From Sedimenticola sp. (GTDB lineage: Bacteria; Pseudomonadota; Gammaproteobacteria; Chromatiales; Chromatiaceae): a DNA stretch of 39,671 bases. Made by a program: the position numbers and the translations under genes. The stretch lies in the NCBI GenBank assembly GCA_027068915.1, contig JAMOLT010000018.1:1-39671 (forward strand), written 5' to 3'. The notes below the pieces were generated by a model that did no database searches, was not told where the DNA came from, and was given only the letters and a program-made list of their open reading frames with translations. This document shows positions 18,126-28,516 of the stretch, one piece after another. How positions within the stretch are numbered: position 1 is the first letter of the stretch; each line of letters starts with the position of its first letter.

Positions 18126-18247
18126 CGCCAAACGGCAAATACACACGCATTCTCACATTTTACGCATATCTATGGGTGCTCCTGAAAAATGGGGTTTAGT
18201 GTGCCAGAGTTTGCGGAGGCTTAACCCTAGTTAATTGAGGCTTAATC
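18126..18247 (+). promoter_or_regulatory. rpsB mRNA leader, possible S2 autoregulatory region
   Basis: About 120 bases of untranslated leader. It contains a direct repeat GAGGCTTAA at 18216-18224 and 18237-18245. The second copy supplies the Shine-Dalgarno (GAGG, seven bases before the ATG). GGGTT near 18192 can pair with AACCC near 18223-18227, which would cover the first copy. In gammaproteobacteria S2 is known to repress its own mRNA through a structured leader. That this leader does so is inference. Confidence 0.45.
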
Positions 18248-19042
18248 ATGAGTAACGTATCTATGCGCCAGATGCTGGAAGCTGGCGTGCACTTCGGGCA
18301 TCAGACCCGCTACTGGAATCCGAAGATGGCTCCACATATCTTCGGCCAGCGTAACAAGATTCATATCGTCAACCTGGAGAAAACCCTTCCCCTGTATAAC
18401 GATGCCATGAATTTCATCGGCAAGCTGGCATCCAATGGCGGTCGCGTGCTGTTCGTCGGCACCAAGCGCGCCGCCAGCAATGTCATCAAGGAAGAAGCAG
18501 AGCGCTGTGGCATGCCTTATGTCAATCATCGCTGGCTGGGCGGTATGCTCACCAACTACAAGACCATTAAGTTATCCATCAATCGCCTGAAAGAGCTGGA
18601 GGCAATGTCTGCAGACGGTTCCATGGATCAGAAATTCAACAAGAAGGAAGCCCTTGGCCTGACGCGCCAGCTGGAGAAGCTGGAAAGAAGCGTTGGCGGC
18701 ATCAAAAACATGCGCGGAATTCCCGATGCCATGTTTGTTGTCGATACCGGGCATGAAGATATTGCGGTTGCGGAAGCGCGCAAGCTGGGCATCCCTGTTG
18801 TTGGTGTGGTGGATACCAACAATGACCCGGAGCTGGTGGACTATGTGATTCCCGGCAACGACGACGCCATTCGCGCCATTCAGCTGTATGTGCAGGGCGC
18901 GTCTGCGGCAATTCTGGAGGGTCGTGCAGTTGCTGCCCAGTCTGTTGCTGCCGAAGTTGCTCCGGAAGCAGAAGCGAAGCCAAAAACAGAAGCGGAGCCA
19001 AAAACAGAATCGGCGCCCAAGACAGAAGCTTCCAAAGGCTGA
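18248..19042 (+). CDS. rpsB: 30S ribosomal protein S2
   Basis: 264 residues. [60 protein letters not shown] and the C-terminal [20 protein letters not shown] are diagnostic. The E. coli protein has 241 residues. The extra length here is a low-complexity tail from about residue 238 with three copies of a PKTE unit, probably disordered. Followed by an attenuator and tsf. Confidence 0.98.
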   Translation: MSNVSMRQMLEAGVHFGHQTRYWNPKMAPHIFGQRNKIHIVNLEKTLPLYNDAMNFIGKLASNGGRVLFVGTKRAASNVIKEEAERCGMPYVNHRWLGGMLTNYKTIKLSINRLKELEAMSADGSMDQKFNKKEALGLTRQLEKLERSVGGIKNMRGIPDAMFVVDTGHEDIAVAEARKLGIPVVGVVDTNNDPELVDYVIPGNDDAIRAIQLYVQGASAAILEGRAVAAQSVAAEVAPEAEAKPKTEAEPKTESAPKTEASKG

Positions 19043-19058
19043 AAAAGAGATCGAGTGC

Positions 19059-19099
19059 TCCCCTGTCCGTTAACACGGGGCAGGGGAATCTTGTGTTTT
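19059..19099 (+). terminator. Attenuator/intrinsic terminator between rpsB and tsf
   Basis: A long hairpin: TCCCCTG (19059-19065) with CAGGGGA (19081-19087) and an inner CCGT-TAAC-ACGG stem (19067-19078), then a T-rich run to 19099. A partial terminator between rpsB and tsf is known in E. coli and lowers tsf transcription relative to rpsB. Confidence 0.7.
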
Positions 19100-19123
19100 G
19101 TGCATGCAACGCTACGCATGCAC
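19100..19123. repeat. Perfect inverted repeat before tsf
   Basis: GTGCATGC (19100-19107) and GCATGCAC (19116-19123) form 8-bp arms around an eight-base loop. It begins immediately after the attenuator's T-run and ends 28 bases before the tsf ATG. It may be a second mRNA structure or a protein site. Confidence 0.6.
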
Positions 19124-19151
19124 TCAAGTTATATTGATAGTGAGGAACACC

Positions 19152-20036
19152 ATGGCAATAACCGCAGCTTTGGTAAAAGAACTGCGCGAGCGCACTGGCG
19201 CTGGCATGATGGAATGCAAGAAAGCATTGGTGGAAACCGATGGTGATATTGAGCTGGCAATCGAAAACATGCGCAAATCTGGCCAGGCAAAAGCGGCCAA
19301 GAAGGCTGGCCGGATCGCTGCCGAAGGCGTAATTGTCATTCAGGCCAGTGAAGATGGTAAAAAAGTGGCGATGGCGGAGATCAATTGTGAAACCGACTTC
19401 GTGGCCAAGGATGACAACTTCCTGTCTTTTGCCAATGCCGTTGCTGAAAGGGTATTGAACAGCGACGTGGCCGATGTAGAGGCGCTGAAAGCATTGCCCC
19501 TGCATGAAGGCGAGGATACTACCGTTGAAGAGGCCCGTCAGGCGCTGGTATCAAAGATCGGCGAGAACATGAATGTGCGTCGCTTCGTGCGCCTGGAAAG
19601 CGATGGCCACATCGCCAGCTATCGCCACGGCGTGCGTATTGGTGTACTGGTGGATCTGACCGGAGGTGACGCTGGTCTGGGGCGTGACCTGGCCATGCAT
19701 GTTGCCGCGAGTGCCCCTGTGTGCGTGGAAGAAAAAGACGTACCTGATGCACTGCTGGAAAAAGAAAAAGAGATCATCGAGGCTCAGGCAAGGGAAAGCG
19801 GCAAGCCGGACAATATCATCGAAAAAATGGTGGAAGGCCGCATTCGCAAATATCTGTCTGAAATCACGCTTACCGGCCAGGCTTTCATCAAGGATCCTGA
19901 CGCCACAGTAGGCAAGTTGCTGGATGTCGCCAATGCCAGCGTCAACCAGTTCGTGCGCTTTGAAGTAGGTGAAGGCATCGAGAAAAAGCAAGAAAACTTT
20001 GCTGATGAGGTCATGGCGCAGGTTCGCGGCGAGTGA
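19152..20036 (+). CDS. tsf: Elongation factor Ts
   Basis: 294 residues from the ATG at 19152, preceded by GAGG. A frame extended to 19098 crosses the leader hairpin and is rejected. [26 protein letters not shown] contains the conserved EF-Tu contact motif, and [12 protein letters not shown] (the D-F pair that displaces magnesium from EF-Tu) is present. It exchanges GDP on EF-Tu. Followed by a strong terminator. Confidence 0.98.
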   Translation: MAITAALVKELRERTGAGMMECKKALVETDGDIELAIENMRKSGQAKAAKKAGRIAAEGVIVIQASEDGKKVAMAEINCETDFVAKDDNFLSFANAVAERVLNSDVADVEALKALPLHEGEDTTVEEARQALVSKIGENMNVRRFVRLESDGHIASYRHGVRIGVLVDLTGGDAGLGRDLAMHVAASAPVCVEEKDVPDALLEKEKEIIEAQARESGKPDNIIEKMVEGRIRKYLSEITLTGQAFIKDPDATVGKLLDVANASVNQFVRFEVGEGIEKKQENFADEVMAQVRGE

Positions 20037-20080
20037 TTGTCTGCCCGGCTCGAGTTGTTCGGGCCTCCAGTTCGGAAAAA

Positions 20081-20109
20081 GGCGTGGATTCTTCCACGCC
20101 TTTTTTTTT
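20081..20109 (+). terminator. Strong intrinsic terminator after tsf
   Basis: GGCGTGGA (20081-20088) pairs perfectly with TCCACGCC (20093-20100) around a four-base loop, followed by nine T residues and preceded by an A-run. It separates rpsB-tsf from pyrH. A second GC stem lies just before it, GCCCG (20043-20047) with CGGGC (20060-20064). Confidence 0.92.
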
Positions 20110-20202
20110 GCTACACAATATGCATGGCTGTTGATACTATTCGTGTCCTGAAATTCCGTCCGTGCCCGTTCCTGTTTTTTATGTTGGAGAGAAACTACAA
20201 CC

Positions 20203-20937
20203 ATGCCTGATGGTGAGCGAACAACTCGCAGAGTGCTGTTGAAACTCAGCGGCGAAGCCCTGATGGGAAAAGGGGATTTCGGTATTGACCCTGTGGTTAT
20301 GGAAAGGCTGGCGAACGAGATCGCTGATCTGTCACGGGCGGGATATGAGCTGGCGCTGGTTATCGGCGGAGGGAATATTTTTCGCGGGGCCGGTCTGGCG
20401 GGAGGCGGCATGGACCGGGTCACCGGCGACCATATGGGAATGCTGGCGACGGTGATCAACTCCCTGGCCATGGGCGATGCCCTGCGTCAGGCGGGCGTGG
20501 ATGCCCGGGTTCTTTCCTCGCTGGACATGTCCCAGGTTTGCGAACCCTATGCCTGCTACCGCGCCCTGGAGCATTTGCGTAATGGTCGTGTGGTTATTCT
20601 TTCCGCTGGCACGGGCAATCCGTTTTTCACTACCGATTCCGCCGCCAGCTTGCGAGCGATCGAGATCAAGGCGGATCTGCTGGTCAAGGCAACCAAGGTG
20701 GACGGTGTTTATTCTGCTGATCCGATGAAAGATGCTGATGCGGTATTCTATTCCCGCCTTACCTATGAAAAAGCTCTGGCGGAGAAACTGGGGGTGATGG
20801 ATGCCACGGCGCTGATATTGTGCCGGGATCACGATCTGCCTCTGCGAGTCATGAACATCAACCAGGAGGGTGCCTTGGCTCGCCTTCTGTCTGGTGAGGA
20901 TATTGGAACACTGGTTAGCACCGGAGAAAACCCATGA
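20203..20937 (+). CDS. pyrH: Uridylate (UMP) kinase PyrH
   Basis: 244 residues of the amino-acid-kinase fold. [62 protein letters not shown] and [13 protein letters not shown] are diagnostic. Phosphorylates UMP to UDP. First gene of the long pyrH-to-rnhB block. Its stop overlaps the frr start by four bases (ATGA). Confidence 0.97.
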   Translation: MPDGERTTRRVLLKLSGEALMGKGDFGIDPVVMERLANEIADLSRAGYELALVIGGGNIFRGAGLAGGGMDRVTGDHMGMLATVINSLAMGDALRQAGVDARVLSSLDMSQVCEPYACYRALEHLRNGRVVILSAGTGNPFFTTDSAASLRAIEIKADLLVKATKVDGVYSADPMKDADAVFYSRLTYEKALAEKLGVMDATALILCRDHDLPLRVMNINQEGALARLLSGEDIGTLVSTGENP

Positions 20938-21491
20938 TAGACGACATTAAACAGGATGCGGCTAGCCGCATGGACAAGACCGTCAAGGCACTGCAGGATT
21001 CGCTGGCGAAAATTCGCACGGGTCGCGCCCATCCCAGTTTGCTGGATCACCTTACTATTTCCTACTATGGTGCTGATACGCCCCTGAAACAAGTAGCGAA
21101 CGTGAACGTGGAGGATGCACGCACCCTGACCATACAGCCCTTTGAGCAATCCATGGTGAAAGCAGTGGAAAAGGCCATCATGGAATCCGATCTTGGGCTA
21201 AACCCCAATACTGCCGGTACGGTGATTCGTGTGCCCATGCCGCCTTTGACGGAAGAGCGCCGTCGGGATCTGACCCGGGTTGTACGCCAGGAAGGGGAGC
21301 ATGCAAAGGTGGCAGTGCGGAATGTGCGCCGCGATGCCAACACCGATCTCAAAGACCTGGTAAAGGAAAAACTCATTACCGAAGATGATGAACGTCGGGG
21401 ACAGGAAATCATTCAGAAGCTCACCGATCAACATGTAAAGGAAATCGATGAACTGCTGGAAGGCAAGGAAGAGGACTTGATGGCCGTCTGA
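20934..21491 (+). CDS. frr: Ribosome recycling factor
   Basis: 185 residues, exactly the family length. Three-helix bundle plus beta domain: [53 protein letters not shown] and [15 protein letters not shown]. With EF-G it splits post-termination ribosomes. Coupled to pyrH. Confidence 0.98.
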   Translation: MIDDIKQDAASRMDKTVKALQDSLAKIRTGRAHPSLLDHLTISYYGADTPLKQVANVNVEDARTLTIQPFEQSMVKAVEKAIMESDLGLNPNTAGTVIRVPMPPLTEERRRDLTRVVRQEGEHAKVAVRNVRRDANTDLKDLVKEKLITEDDERRGQEIIQKLTDQHVKEIDELLEGKEEDLMAV

Positions 21492-21523
21492 ATTGCCACT
21501 GACAGCCCCCAGCAGACTTCTTT

Positions 21524-22240
21524 GTGGACAGGATACCGAAACATGTCGCCATTATCATGGATGGTAACGGGCGTTGGGCAAAGCAACAGGGAAAGGCTCG
21601 CCATGCGGGACATCGTGCCGGGGTGGAAACTGTGCGCAGAGTCATCGAGGTCTGTGGCCAGCAGGGTGTCAAGGTGCTCACGCTGTTCGCATTCTCCAGT
21701 GAAAACTGGCAGCGACCAAAAACCGAGGTAAAAATGCTCATGGAGCTTTTTTTTACCGCTCTGAATCGGGAAATCAAGCGCATGCACAAACGCAATGTCC
21801 GCTTGCGCATCATCGGCGATATCAGTGCTTTTTCAGACAAGTTGCAGCAGCTGATCCGTGAAAGCGAGAACATCACCGCTGCGAATGATGGTTTGCTGCT
21901 GCAGGTAGCCGCAAACTATGGTGGCCGTTGGGATATTACCCAGGCTGCCCGCAAACTGGCTGGTCGGGTTGAAAGCAATGAATTACGCCCTGATCAAATT
22001 ACCGAATCCGAGCTGGCGCAATGCCTGTCCTGTGCTGATGTGCCTGATCCCGACCTGTTTATTCGTACGGGTGGGGAAAAGCGTATCAGTAATTTTCTTC
22101 TGTGGCAGTGCGCCTATACGGAATTGTATTTTTGTGAAACCCTGTGGCCGGACTTCAGCAAAGACGATTTGCTGACAGCCTTCCAGGACTATGCCGGGCG
22201 CCAGCGCCGGTTTGGCCGTACTTCAGAGCAGATGCAGTAA
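21524..22240 (+). CDS. uppS: Undecaprenyl diphosphate synthase (cis-prenyltransferase)
   Basis: 238 residues. It starts with GTG at 21524, the only start after an in-frame TGA at 21500. [20 protein letters not shown] (catalytic D), [34 protein letters not shown] and [20 protein letters not shown] are diagnostic. Makes the C55 carrier lipid for peptidoglycan and O-antigen. The stop overlaps the cdsA start (TAATG). Confidence 0.97.
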   Translation: MDRIPKHVAIIMDGNGRWAKQQGKARHAGHRAGVETVRRVIEVCGQQGVKVLTLFAFSSENWQRPKTEVKMLMELFFTALNREIKRMHKRNVRLRIIGDISAFSDKLQQLIRESENITAANDGLLLQVAANYGGRWDITQAARKLAGRVESNELRPDQITESELAQCLSCADVPDPDLFIRTGGEKRISNFLLWQCAYTELYFCETLWPDFSKDDLLTAFQDYAGRQRRFGRTSEQMQ

Positions 22241-23061
22241 TGCTCAAGGCGCGATTACTGACCGCATTGGTGCTGGTGCCCCTGGTTATATGGGGAGTGC
22301 TGGCCTTGCCCAACCAACTGTTCGCCCTGGTTCTGGCTGTTGTTGTGCTGGGTGGCGTTTGGGAGTTGAGCTATCTGTGTGGGCTGCAAAAGCCTTCTGC
22401 CCGTTTTCTGCCGCTGCTGGTGCTGGTGGTGATTCTGCCGATTCTGTATGCCCAGCAAGACGCGCCCTGGGCAAGCTGGCTCATTCAGGCGCTGGCCCTC
22501 TGGTGGACAGCTGTCCTGCTGGTGCTTTTGTCGGGGAAGTTGAAGCTCGAGGTAAAAACCGGCCCGCGCCCGTTGTTGTTGTTTACCGGGTTGACTGTTC
22601 TGGCCGGGGTATGGCTGGCGATGCTCAGGTTGCACGGCACGATTCCTCATGGCCCCGGGCTGATGATGTTCTTCCTGATACTGATCTGGGTTGCCGATTC
22701 CGGCGCTTATTTTTCCGGGCGTGCGTTTGGCAAGCACAAGCTTGCGCCGCATATCAGTCCGGGAAAAACCTGGGAAGGTGTTGCCGGAGCTCTGCTTGGC
22801 GGGGTATTTTGCGCCCTGATCCTGGCGTACCTGCAGTGGCTGGACATATCCGTCCCCCTGCTGATTTTATTGTGTGTAAGTACAGTGATGATTTCTGTGG
22901 GGGGGGATCTGTGGGAAAGTGTGCTCAAGCGGGAGCGGGGCGTGAAAGACAGCGGTAATCTGCTGCCGGGTCATGGTGGCGTGCTGGATCGCATTGACAG
23001 CCAGATTGCTGCCGGTCCGTTTTTCCTGGCGGGATTGCTGTTACTGGGAGCGTTGAATTGA
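22240..23061 (+). CDS. cdsA: Phosphatidate cytidylyltransferase CdsA
   Basis: 273 residues from the ATG at 22240 that overlaps the uppS stop. A longer in-frame start at 22144 lies inside uppS. There are about eight hydrophobic segments. The CDP-alcohol signature is at the C-terminus: [20 protein letters not shown] then [17 protein letters not shown] is also conserved. Makes CDP-diacylglycerol for phospholipid synthesis in the inner membrane. The stop overlaps a TTG start for dxr. Confidence 0.96.
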   Translation: MLKARLLTALVLVPLVIWGVLALPNQLFALVLAVVVLGGVWELSYLCGLQKPSARFLPLLVLVVILPILYAQQDAPWASWLIQALALWWTAVLLVLLSGKLKLEVKTGPRPLLLFTGLTVLAGVWLAMLRLHGTIPHGPGLMMFFLILIWVADSGAYFSGRAFGKHKLAPHISPGKTWEGVAGALLGGVFCALILAYLQWLDISVPLLILLCVSTVMISVGGDLWESVLKRERGVKDSGNLLPGHGGVLDRIDSQIAAGPFFLAGLLLLGALN

Positions 23062-24248
23062 TCGGCGTCAGCATATTGGGCTCTACCGGTTCCATCGGTA
23101 AAAGTACCCTGGACGTGCTGGCGCGCCATGCTGACCGCTACCGGGTGGTGGCCTTGAGTGCAAATACCGATGTGCAGGGCATGTTGCAGCAGTGCCTGGA
23201 CTTCCGGCCGCAGCTGGCGGCCATGGCGGATGCAGACAGTGCCGGCCAGCTTGCAAAGCTATTGGCGGAGCAAGCGCCGGAAGTCGAAGTGCTGGGCGGA
23301 GAAGAAGGCCTGAAGGCTGTGGCCTGTCATGTGGATGCAGCCCAGGTGATGGCAGCCATCGTGGGAGCAGCCGGCCTGCTGCCTGTTCTTGCGGCGGTTG
23401 ATGCGGGGAAACGCATTCTGCTGGCCAACAAAGAGGCTTTGGTGGTTGCCGGTGGCTTGTTCATGGAGGCAGTGCGCAAGAATAAGGTACGGGTGCTCCC
23501 CATCGATAGTGAACACAACGCCGTATTTCAATGCCTGCCGGCAGATGATTTCCGGGGGCTGGAAGAAAAGGGGGTCAGGCGCATTCTGCTGACCGCCTCT
23601 GGCGGCCCTTTTCGTTGCCTGGACGCAAATCAGTTGCAACAGGTCACGCCGGAACAGGCCTGCGCCCACCCCAACTGGGATATGGGGCGCAAGATTTCCG
23701 TGGATTCGGCCACGATGATGAACAAGGGGCTGGAGGTGATCGAGGCGCATTGGCTGTTTGGCGCCGCTCCGGACAGAATTCAGGTGGTTGTCCATCCCCA
23801 GAGCGTCATTCACTCCATGGTGGAATATGTAGATGGCTCGGTGCTGGCGCAACTGGGCAATCCCGATATGCGCACTCCTATTGCCCATGCCCTGGCATGG
23901 CCGGAACGCATTGCCTCTGGCGTGGACAGTCTGGATCTGTTCCAGCTGGCGCATCTGGATTTCGAGCCGCCTGATCTGCAGCGTTTCCCCTGTCTTGCAC
24001 TTGCCTTTCGGGCGATTGAGGAAGGGGGAAGCATGCCGGCAATTCTGAATGCGGCAAATGAGGTGGCAGTGGCGGCCTTTCTGCGAGGCAGGACAGGCTT
24101 TCTGCAGATTTCACAGATTATCGAAGAAACCATGAACAGGCTGCAGCCAGTGCCTGCTGATAACCTGGACATACTGTTGCAGGTGGATCGCCGTGCACGG
24201 GAAATCGCGGAACGATTGGTGCAGGACGGAGTCACAAAGGCATGTTAG
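23058..24248 (+). CDS. dxr: 1-deoxy-D-xylulose 5-phosphate reductoisomerase
   Basis: 396 residues. The start is TTG at 23058, overlapping the cdsA stop (TTGA), because the NADPH-binding [14 protein letters not shown] follows only nine residues later. [11 protein letters not shown], the metal/substrate loop [21 protein letters not shown] and [23 protein letters not shown] are present. Commits DXP to MEP, the precursor of isoprenoids and so of the UppS substrate. Confidence 0.97.
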   Translation: MIGVSILGSTGSIGKSTLDVLARHADRYRVVALSANTDVQGMLQQCLDFRPQLAAMADADSAGQLAKLLAEQAPEVEVLGGEEGLKAVACHVDAAQVMAAIVGAAGLLPVLAAVDAGKRILLANKEALVVAGGLFMEAVRKNKVRVLPIDSEHNAVFQCLPADDFRGLEEKGVRRILLTASGGPFRCLDANQLQQVTPEQACAHPNWDMGRKISVDSATMMNKGLEVIEAHWLFGAAPDRIQVVVHPQSVIHSMVEYVDGSVLAQLGNPDMRTPIAHALAWPERIASGVDSLDLFQLAHLDFEPPDLQRFPCLALAFRAIEEGGSMPAILNAANEVAVAAFLRGRTGFLQISQIIEETMNRLQPVPADNLDILLQVDRRAREIAERLVQDGVTKAC

Positions 24249-25609
24249 AGACACTCGCCAGCAGCATATTCGGCTTTATTCTTGCCATTGGAATTCTGGT
24301 TACGGTGCATGAGTTCGGGCATTTCTGGGTAGCGCGCAAACTTGGCATCAGGGTGCTGCGTTTTTCCGTTGGTTTTGGCAAGCCGCTGTTTACCTGGCGT
24401 CGAAAAAACGATGACACCGAGTATGTACTGGCAGCCATTCCCCTGGGTGGTTACGTAAAGATGCTGGATGAACGTGAAGCCGAGGTTCCGGAAGCCGATG
24501 CGAAGTACGCATTCAATCGTCAGCCGCTGTGGGTGCGAACGGCGGTGGTGCTTGCCGGCCCGGTATTCAACCTGATTTTCGCAGTGCTGCTTTTCTGGGT
24601 GGTGCTGGTGATGGGGGAAAGCGGTCTGCGCCCCATTGTAGGAGAAGTCAGTGCCGGCTCCCCCGCAGCTATAGTGGGGTTTTCTCCTGGTGAGGAAATC
24701 TTGCGTATCAATGGCAAGCCAACCCCTACCTGGACACAGATGCTGTACCAGTTTGCATCATCGGCGGCGGGAGGGGATGAAATTGTCATTGAAACCCGTG
24801 ACAGGGATGAGCGCCTGCACAAACGGGTGCTGGCTTTTGATGCCATAGGTGATATGGCGGAAGTCAAGAATCCTTTGAGCGCCTTGGGCGTGAAGCCGGA
24901 GCTGCCCCGGATTCCTCCTGTCCTGGGAAAGATACTGCCGGGTCAACCGGCGCAAAAAGCCGGCTTGCAGCCTGGTGATCTTATTCTTGAGGCAGACGGC
25001 AATTCCATGGATAACTGGATGCAATGGGTCAACTATGTGCGGGAGAAGCCGCTGGTGCCCATGCAGCTGCAGATTCAGCGAAATGGGCAGCTGCTTGAAC
25101 TGGAGTTGATTCCGGAAGCAATTGAAACAGAAGGAAAAACCATTGGCCGCATTGGTGCAGCCAATAAATCGGATCCCGAGCTGTGGGCGCAGTACCGGGT
25201 GCAGTACTCCATGGGGCCTGTGGAAGCACTGCCTGCAGCAGTTGTAAGAACCTGGGATTTCTCCGTGCTGACCCTGAAAGTCATGTGGCGCATCCTTAGT
25301 GGCCAGGCATCGCTGAAGAACCTGGGTGGCCCCATTACCATAGCAAATGCGGCAGGCAATGCTGTAGATGCAGGGCTGGTGTATTTCCTCAAACTGCTGG
25401 CGATTATCAGCATCAGCCTGGGGGTGTTCAATTTGTTGCCGATACCCGTTCTGGATGGAGGGCATTTGCTTTATTTTCTGTTTGAAGCAGTTACCGGCAA
25501 ACCACCTTCCGAGCAGATTATGCTGTGGGGGCAGCAGGTGGGGTTGGCGTTATTGCTAAGCCTGATGGTATTGGTGTTTTATCAGGATATTGCCCGTCTT
25601 GGCGGGTAA
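24242..25609 (+). CDS. rseP: Regulator of sigma-E protease RseP (site-2 metalloprotease)
   Basis: 455 residues. The zinc motif H23-E-F-G-H27 lies in the first membrane helix; the third ligand motif [12 protein letters not shown] is near the C-terminus. Two PDZ domains sit between (about 115-190 with [20 protein letters not shown], and about 205-290 with [20 protein letters not shown]). It cleaves RseA in the envelope stress cascade and cleaves leftover signal peptides. It overlaps dxr by seven bases and precedes bamA, the usual order. Confidence 0.97.
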   Translation: MLETLASSIFGFILAIGILVTVHEFGHFWVARKLGIRVLRFSVGFGKPLFTWRRKNDDTEYVLAAIPLGGYVKMLDEREAEVPEADAKYAFNRQPLWVRTAVVLAGPVFNLIFAVLLFWVVLVMGESGLRPIVGEVSAGSPAAIVGFSPGEEILRINGKPTPTWTQMLYQFASSAAGGDEIVIETRDRDERLHKRVLAFDAIGDMAEVKNPLSALGVKPELPRIPPVLGKILPGQPAQKAGLQPGDLILEADGNSMDNWMQWVNYVREKPLVPMQLQIQRNGQLLELELIPEAIETEGKTIGRIGAANKSDPELWAQYRVQYSMGPVEALPAAVVRTWDFSVLTLKVMWRILSGQASLKNLGGPITIANAAGNAVDAGLVYFLKLLAIISISLGVFNLLPIPVLDGGHLLYFLFEAVTGKPPSEQIMLWGQQVGLALLLSLMVLVFYQDIARLGG

Positions 25610-25662
25610 AGAAAGCTGCCCTAAAAAACCTGGGATTTGGATGCAATTTCCAGGTCAGTCTA

Positions 25663-25668
25663 TATAAT
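25663..25668 (+). promoter_or_regulatory. Possible -10 element upstream of bamA
   Basis: A perfect TATAAT 40 bases before the bamA ATG. No good -35 lies at 16-18 bases; TTGGAT at 25637-25642 is 20 bases away. No clear sigma-E consensus was found in the 99-base gap. Confidence 0.35.
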
Positions 25669-25708
25669 ACGGCATCAACAAAAAAAGCGGGATAATCACC
25701 AAATCACT

Positions 25709-27985
25709 ATGCATATCGCCAGATATTTTCTTGTAGGCCTGATCAGCTTGCTACTGGTAACGCCGGTTGTGGCTGATTCATTCGTGGTGAAGGATATCCG
25801 CGTAGAGGGTTTGCAGCGCATTTCTGCAGGCACGGTGTTTAACTACCTTCCCGTAAAGCCGGGAGATGTCATCGATGAGCGAAGTGCTCCGCAAATCATC
25901 CGCGCCTTGTACAAAACCGGATTTTTTAAGGATGTACGCCTGGAAAGAGATGGGCAGGTACTGAATGTTGTGGTGCAGGAGCGTCCTGCTATTGCCCGGA
26001 TCGATATCAGCGGAAACAAATCCATCGAGACAGAAGACCTGAAAAAGGGCCTGAAGGATATTGGCCTGGCGGAAGGGCGCACCTTCAACCGTTCCGTGCT
26101 GGACAAGATCGAGCAGGAGCTGCGGCGGCAGTTCTTCAATAGCGGGAAATACGGGGTGCAGCTGCAAACAGAAGTCACGCCGCTGGAAAGAAACCGCGTG
26201 GCGGTAAAAATCAAGATCCAGGAAGGGGAGACTGCGCGCATTCGTGGTATCAATGTTATTGGCAACAAGTCTTTTGAAGACGACGAACTGATGGATGGGT
26301 TCCAGTCCAGGGTGGGGGGCTGGCTTGCCTGGTTTACCAAGGAAGACCAGTATTCACGAGAGAAGCTGGCGGGCGACCTCGAACTGATCAAGTCCTTTTA
26401 TCTGGATCGCGGCTACCTGAATTTCAGTGTGGATTCTACACAGGTCACTATCAGCCCGGACAAGAAAGGGATTTTCATTGCCATCAATGTCAGCGAAGGT
26501 GATATATATTCCATTGGCGATATAAAAATCACCGGCAAGTTGATTGTTGATGCAGAAGAGTATTTCCCCCTGATTCACTTGAGCCGGGGAGAGGCATTCT
26601 CAAGGCGCAAGGTGGTGGACAGCACAGACAGAATTACAGAGAAGCTCTCGGAAATGGGTTATGCGTTTGCCAACGTCAACCATATTCCGGAAATAGATGA
26701 GGAGAACAAAACGGTTTCCATCACCTATTTCATGGATCCCGGCAAACGGGTCTACGTTCGCCGCATTGCCATCAAGGGCAACGCCCGAACCCGGGATCGG
26801 GTGATACGCAGGGAGATGCGGCAGATGGAGAATACCTGGATGTCCAACAGCAAGCTGATGCTTTCCCGAGAGCGTTTGCGGCGTCTGGGCTTTTTCGAGG
26901 ATGTCACTGTGGAGACGCCCTCTGTTCCCGGCAGCACCGACATGACGGATGTGCTGGTAACGGTAAAGGAAAAGCCATCCGGCTCGCTTGCCGGTGGTTT
27001 GGGTTACTCGGGTAGCCAGGGTATCAGCTTTACCGCCAGCATCACCGAAGACAACTTTCTGGGTACGGGAAAAAAGGTTACCCTTGCTGCCAATACCAGC
27101 AAGTACAACACCAGATACCAGCTGTCCTATTTCAACCCGTATGCCACTATCAACGGCATTAGCCGCGGGTTTAACCTGAGTTATCAGCAAACGGATTTCA
27201 ATGAACTCAATATTGCCAACTATCGAACCGATACTTCCGAGGCCTCGGTGAACTATGGCGTGCCGCTGAGTAATTTCAATCGTATCCGGGTAAAGTTTGC
27301 CATACAGAATATCGATCTGAAACTGGGGGGAGGGCCACCCCTGGAAATTATTGATTTCGTGGAACAGGAAGGTGACAGCTACCTGAATTTCAAGCTTACC
27401 GGCAGCTGGAATCACGATTCCCGTGACAGTGCAATTTTCCCCACCGCCGGCACTTCCCAGTCTTTTTCTACAGCGGTGACCGTGCCGGGAAGCGGCCTGC
27501 AATTCTACAAGCTGTCGTATCGCTATCGGCAGTATGTGCCTTTGTACAAGCGTTTTGTGTTTTCGGCCAAGGCGGATGTCGGTTATGGGGGTAGTTACGG
27601 AGATACCCACATTCTGCCGTTCTTCGAAAACTATTTTGGTGGGGGCGAGAAAACCGTCCGTGGCTTCAAGAACAATACCCTGGGTCCCAGGGATTCTACT
27701 GGGGATCCTATTGGAGGCAATGTCAAAGTCATGGGAGGGTTAGAGCTGTTTTCCCCGCCGCCATTTGCGAAACTGGACTCAACGGTGCGCATGTCCGTAT
27801 TTTTTGATGCGGGAAATGTCTTCCAAGACCGGGTGGAATTTGATGAAATTCGTTATTCTGCTGGAATCGGCGTGACATGGTTGTCGCCCATGGGGGCAAT
27901 GACCCTCAGTTATGGCGTTCCACTGAACGATACAAGTTATGATGACGTGGAGAACTTTCAGTTTAGTTTCGGATCGATTTTTTAG
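25709..27985 (+). CDS. bamA: Outer membrane protein assembly factor BamA
   Basis: 758 residues from the ATG at 25709, which gives a proper signal peptide (MHIARYFLVGLISLLLVTPVVA). An in-frame start at 25637 adds 24 polar residues and is rejected. Five POTRA domains follow (about 22-420, starting FVVKDIRVEGLQRISAGTVF), then the 16-strand barrel with the lid-lock motif VRGFKNNTLGPRD. The C-terminal residue is F, the beta-signal end. It inserts beta-barrel proteins into the outer membrane. Confidence 0.97.
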   Translation: MHIARYFLVGLISLLLVTPVVADSFVVKDIRVEGLQRISAGTVFNYLPVKPGDVIDERSAPQIIRALYKTGFFKDVRLERDGQVLNVVVQERPAIARIDISGNKSIETEDLKKGLKDIGLAEGRTFNRSVLDKIEQELRRQFFNSGKYGVQLQTEVTPLERNRVAVKIKIQEGETARIRGINVIGNKSFEDDELMDGFQSRVGGWLAWFTKEDQYSREKLAGDLELIKSFYLDRGYLNFSVDSTQVTISPDKKGIFIAINVSEGDIYSIGDIKITGKLIVDAEEYFPLIHLSRGEAFSRRKVVDSTDRITEKLSEMGYAFANVNHIPEIDEENKTVSITYFMDPGKRVYVRRIAIKGNARTRDRVIRREMRQMENTWMSNSKLMLSRERLRRLGFFEDVTVETPSVPGSTDMTDVLVTVKEKPSGSLAGGLGYSGSQGISFTASITEDNFLGTGKKVTLAANTSKYNTRYQLSYFNPYATINGISRGFNLSYQQTDFNELNIANYRTDTSEASVNYGVPLSNFNRIRVKFAIQNIDLKLGGGPPLEIIDFVEQEGDSYLNFKLTGSWNHDSRDSAIFPTAGTSQSFSTAVTVPGSGLQFYKLSYRYRQYVPLYKRFVFSAKADVGYGGSYGDTHILPFFENYFGGGEKTVRGFKNNTLGPRDSTGDPIGGNVKVMGGLELFSPPPFAKLDSTVRMSVFFDAGNVFQDRVEFDEIRYSAGIGVTWLSPMGAMTLSYGVPLNDTSYDDVENFQFSFGSIF

Positions 27986-27999
27986 GAGTGTAGAACGTG

Positions 28000-28506
28000 A
28001 TGAGAAAAATTACCTTGTTTGGCATGCTGGCGCTGTTTCTGGTCACCATGAACGGTGCGGCTTTTGCTGCGAGTAAAATTGCCTATGTGGAAGTGGGCAA
28101 GGTGCTTCAGGAATCCCCCCAGGTAAAGGCGGTGAAAGAAAAGATCCGCAAAGAATTTTCCAAGCGCGATGATCAACTGGTTTCCGAGCAGAAAAAGCTT
28201 AGAAAACTCAAGGAAAAGTTGCAGCGGGATGCTTCCATCATGAGTGAAGCGGAAGGAAAGCGTCTGGAGCGCGATATTATCGCCCGCACCCGTAAACTGA
28301 AAAATGCACAGAGCGAGTTCCAGGAAGACCTGGCTTTGCGGCAGAATGAAGAACTGGGCAAGCTGCGCAAGGTGATTGCCGAAGTCATTGTCAAAGTCGC
28401 AAAAAAAGGCGGTTATGATCTGGTGCTGGAAAGTGGCGTGGTCTGGGCGAATGATAAAGTCAATATCACCAAGCAAGTGCTGCAAGAACTGAAAAAGAAA
28501 AAATAG
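28000..28506 (+). CDS. skp: Periplasmic chaperone Skp (OmpH)
   Basis: 168 residues from the ATG at 28000. A GTG directly before it (27997) is also possible; AGGAG at 27984-27988 serves either. Signal peptide MRKITLFGMLALFLVTMNGAAFA, then SKIAYVEVGKVLQESPQVKAV, a long charged coiled-coil (about 40-115) forming the tentacles, and a C-terminal strand segment GGYDLVLESGVVW. It carries unfolded outer-membrane proteins to BamA. Confidence 0.93.
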   Translation: MRKITLFGMLALFLVTMNGAAFAASKIAYVEVGKVLQESPQVKAVKEKIRKEFSKRDDQLVSEQKKLRKLKEKLQRDASIMSEAEGKRLERDIIARTRKLKNAQSEFQEDLALRQNEELGKLRKVIAEVIVKVAKKGGYDLVLESGVVWANDKVNITKQVLQELKKKK

Positions 28507-28516
28507 GCTCTGAGCC

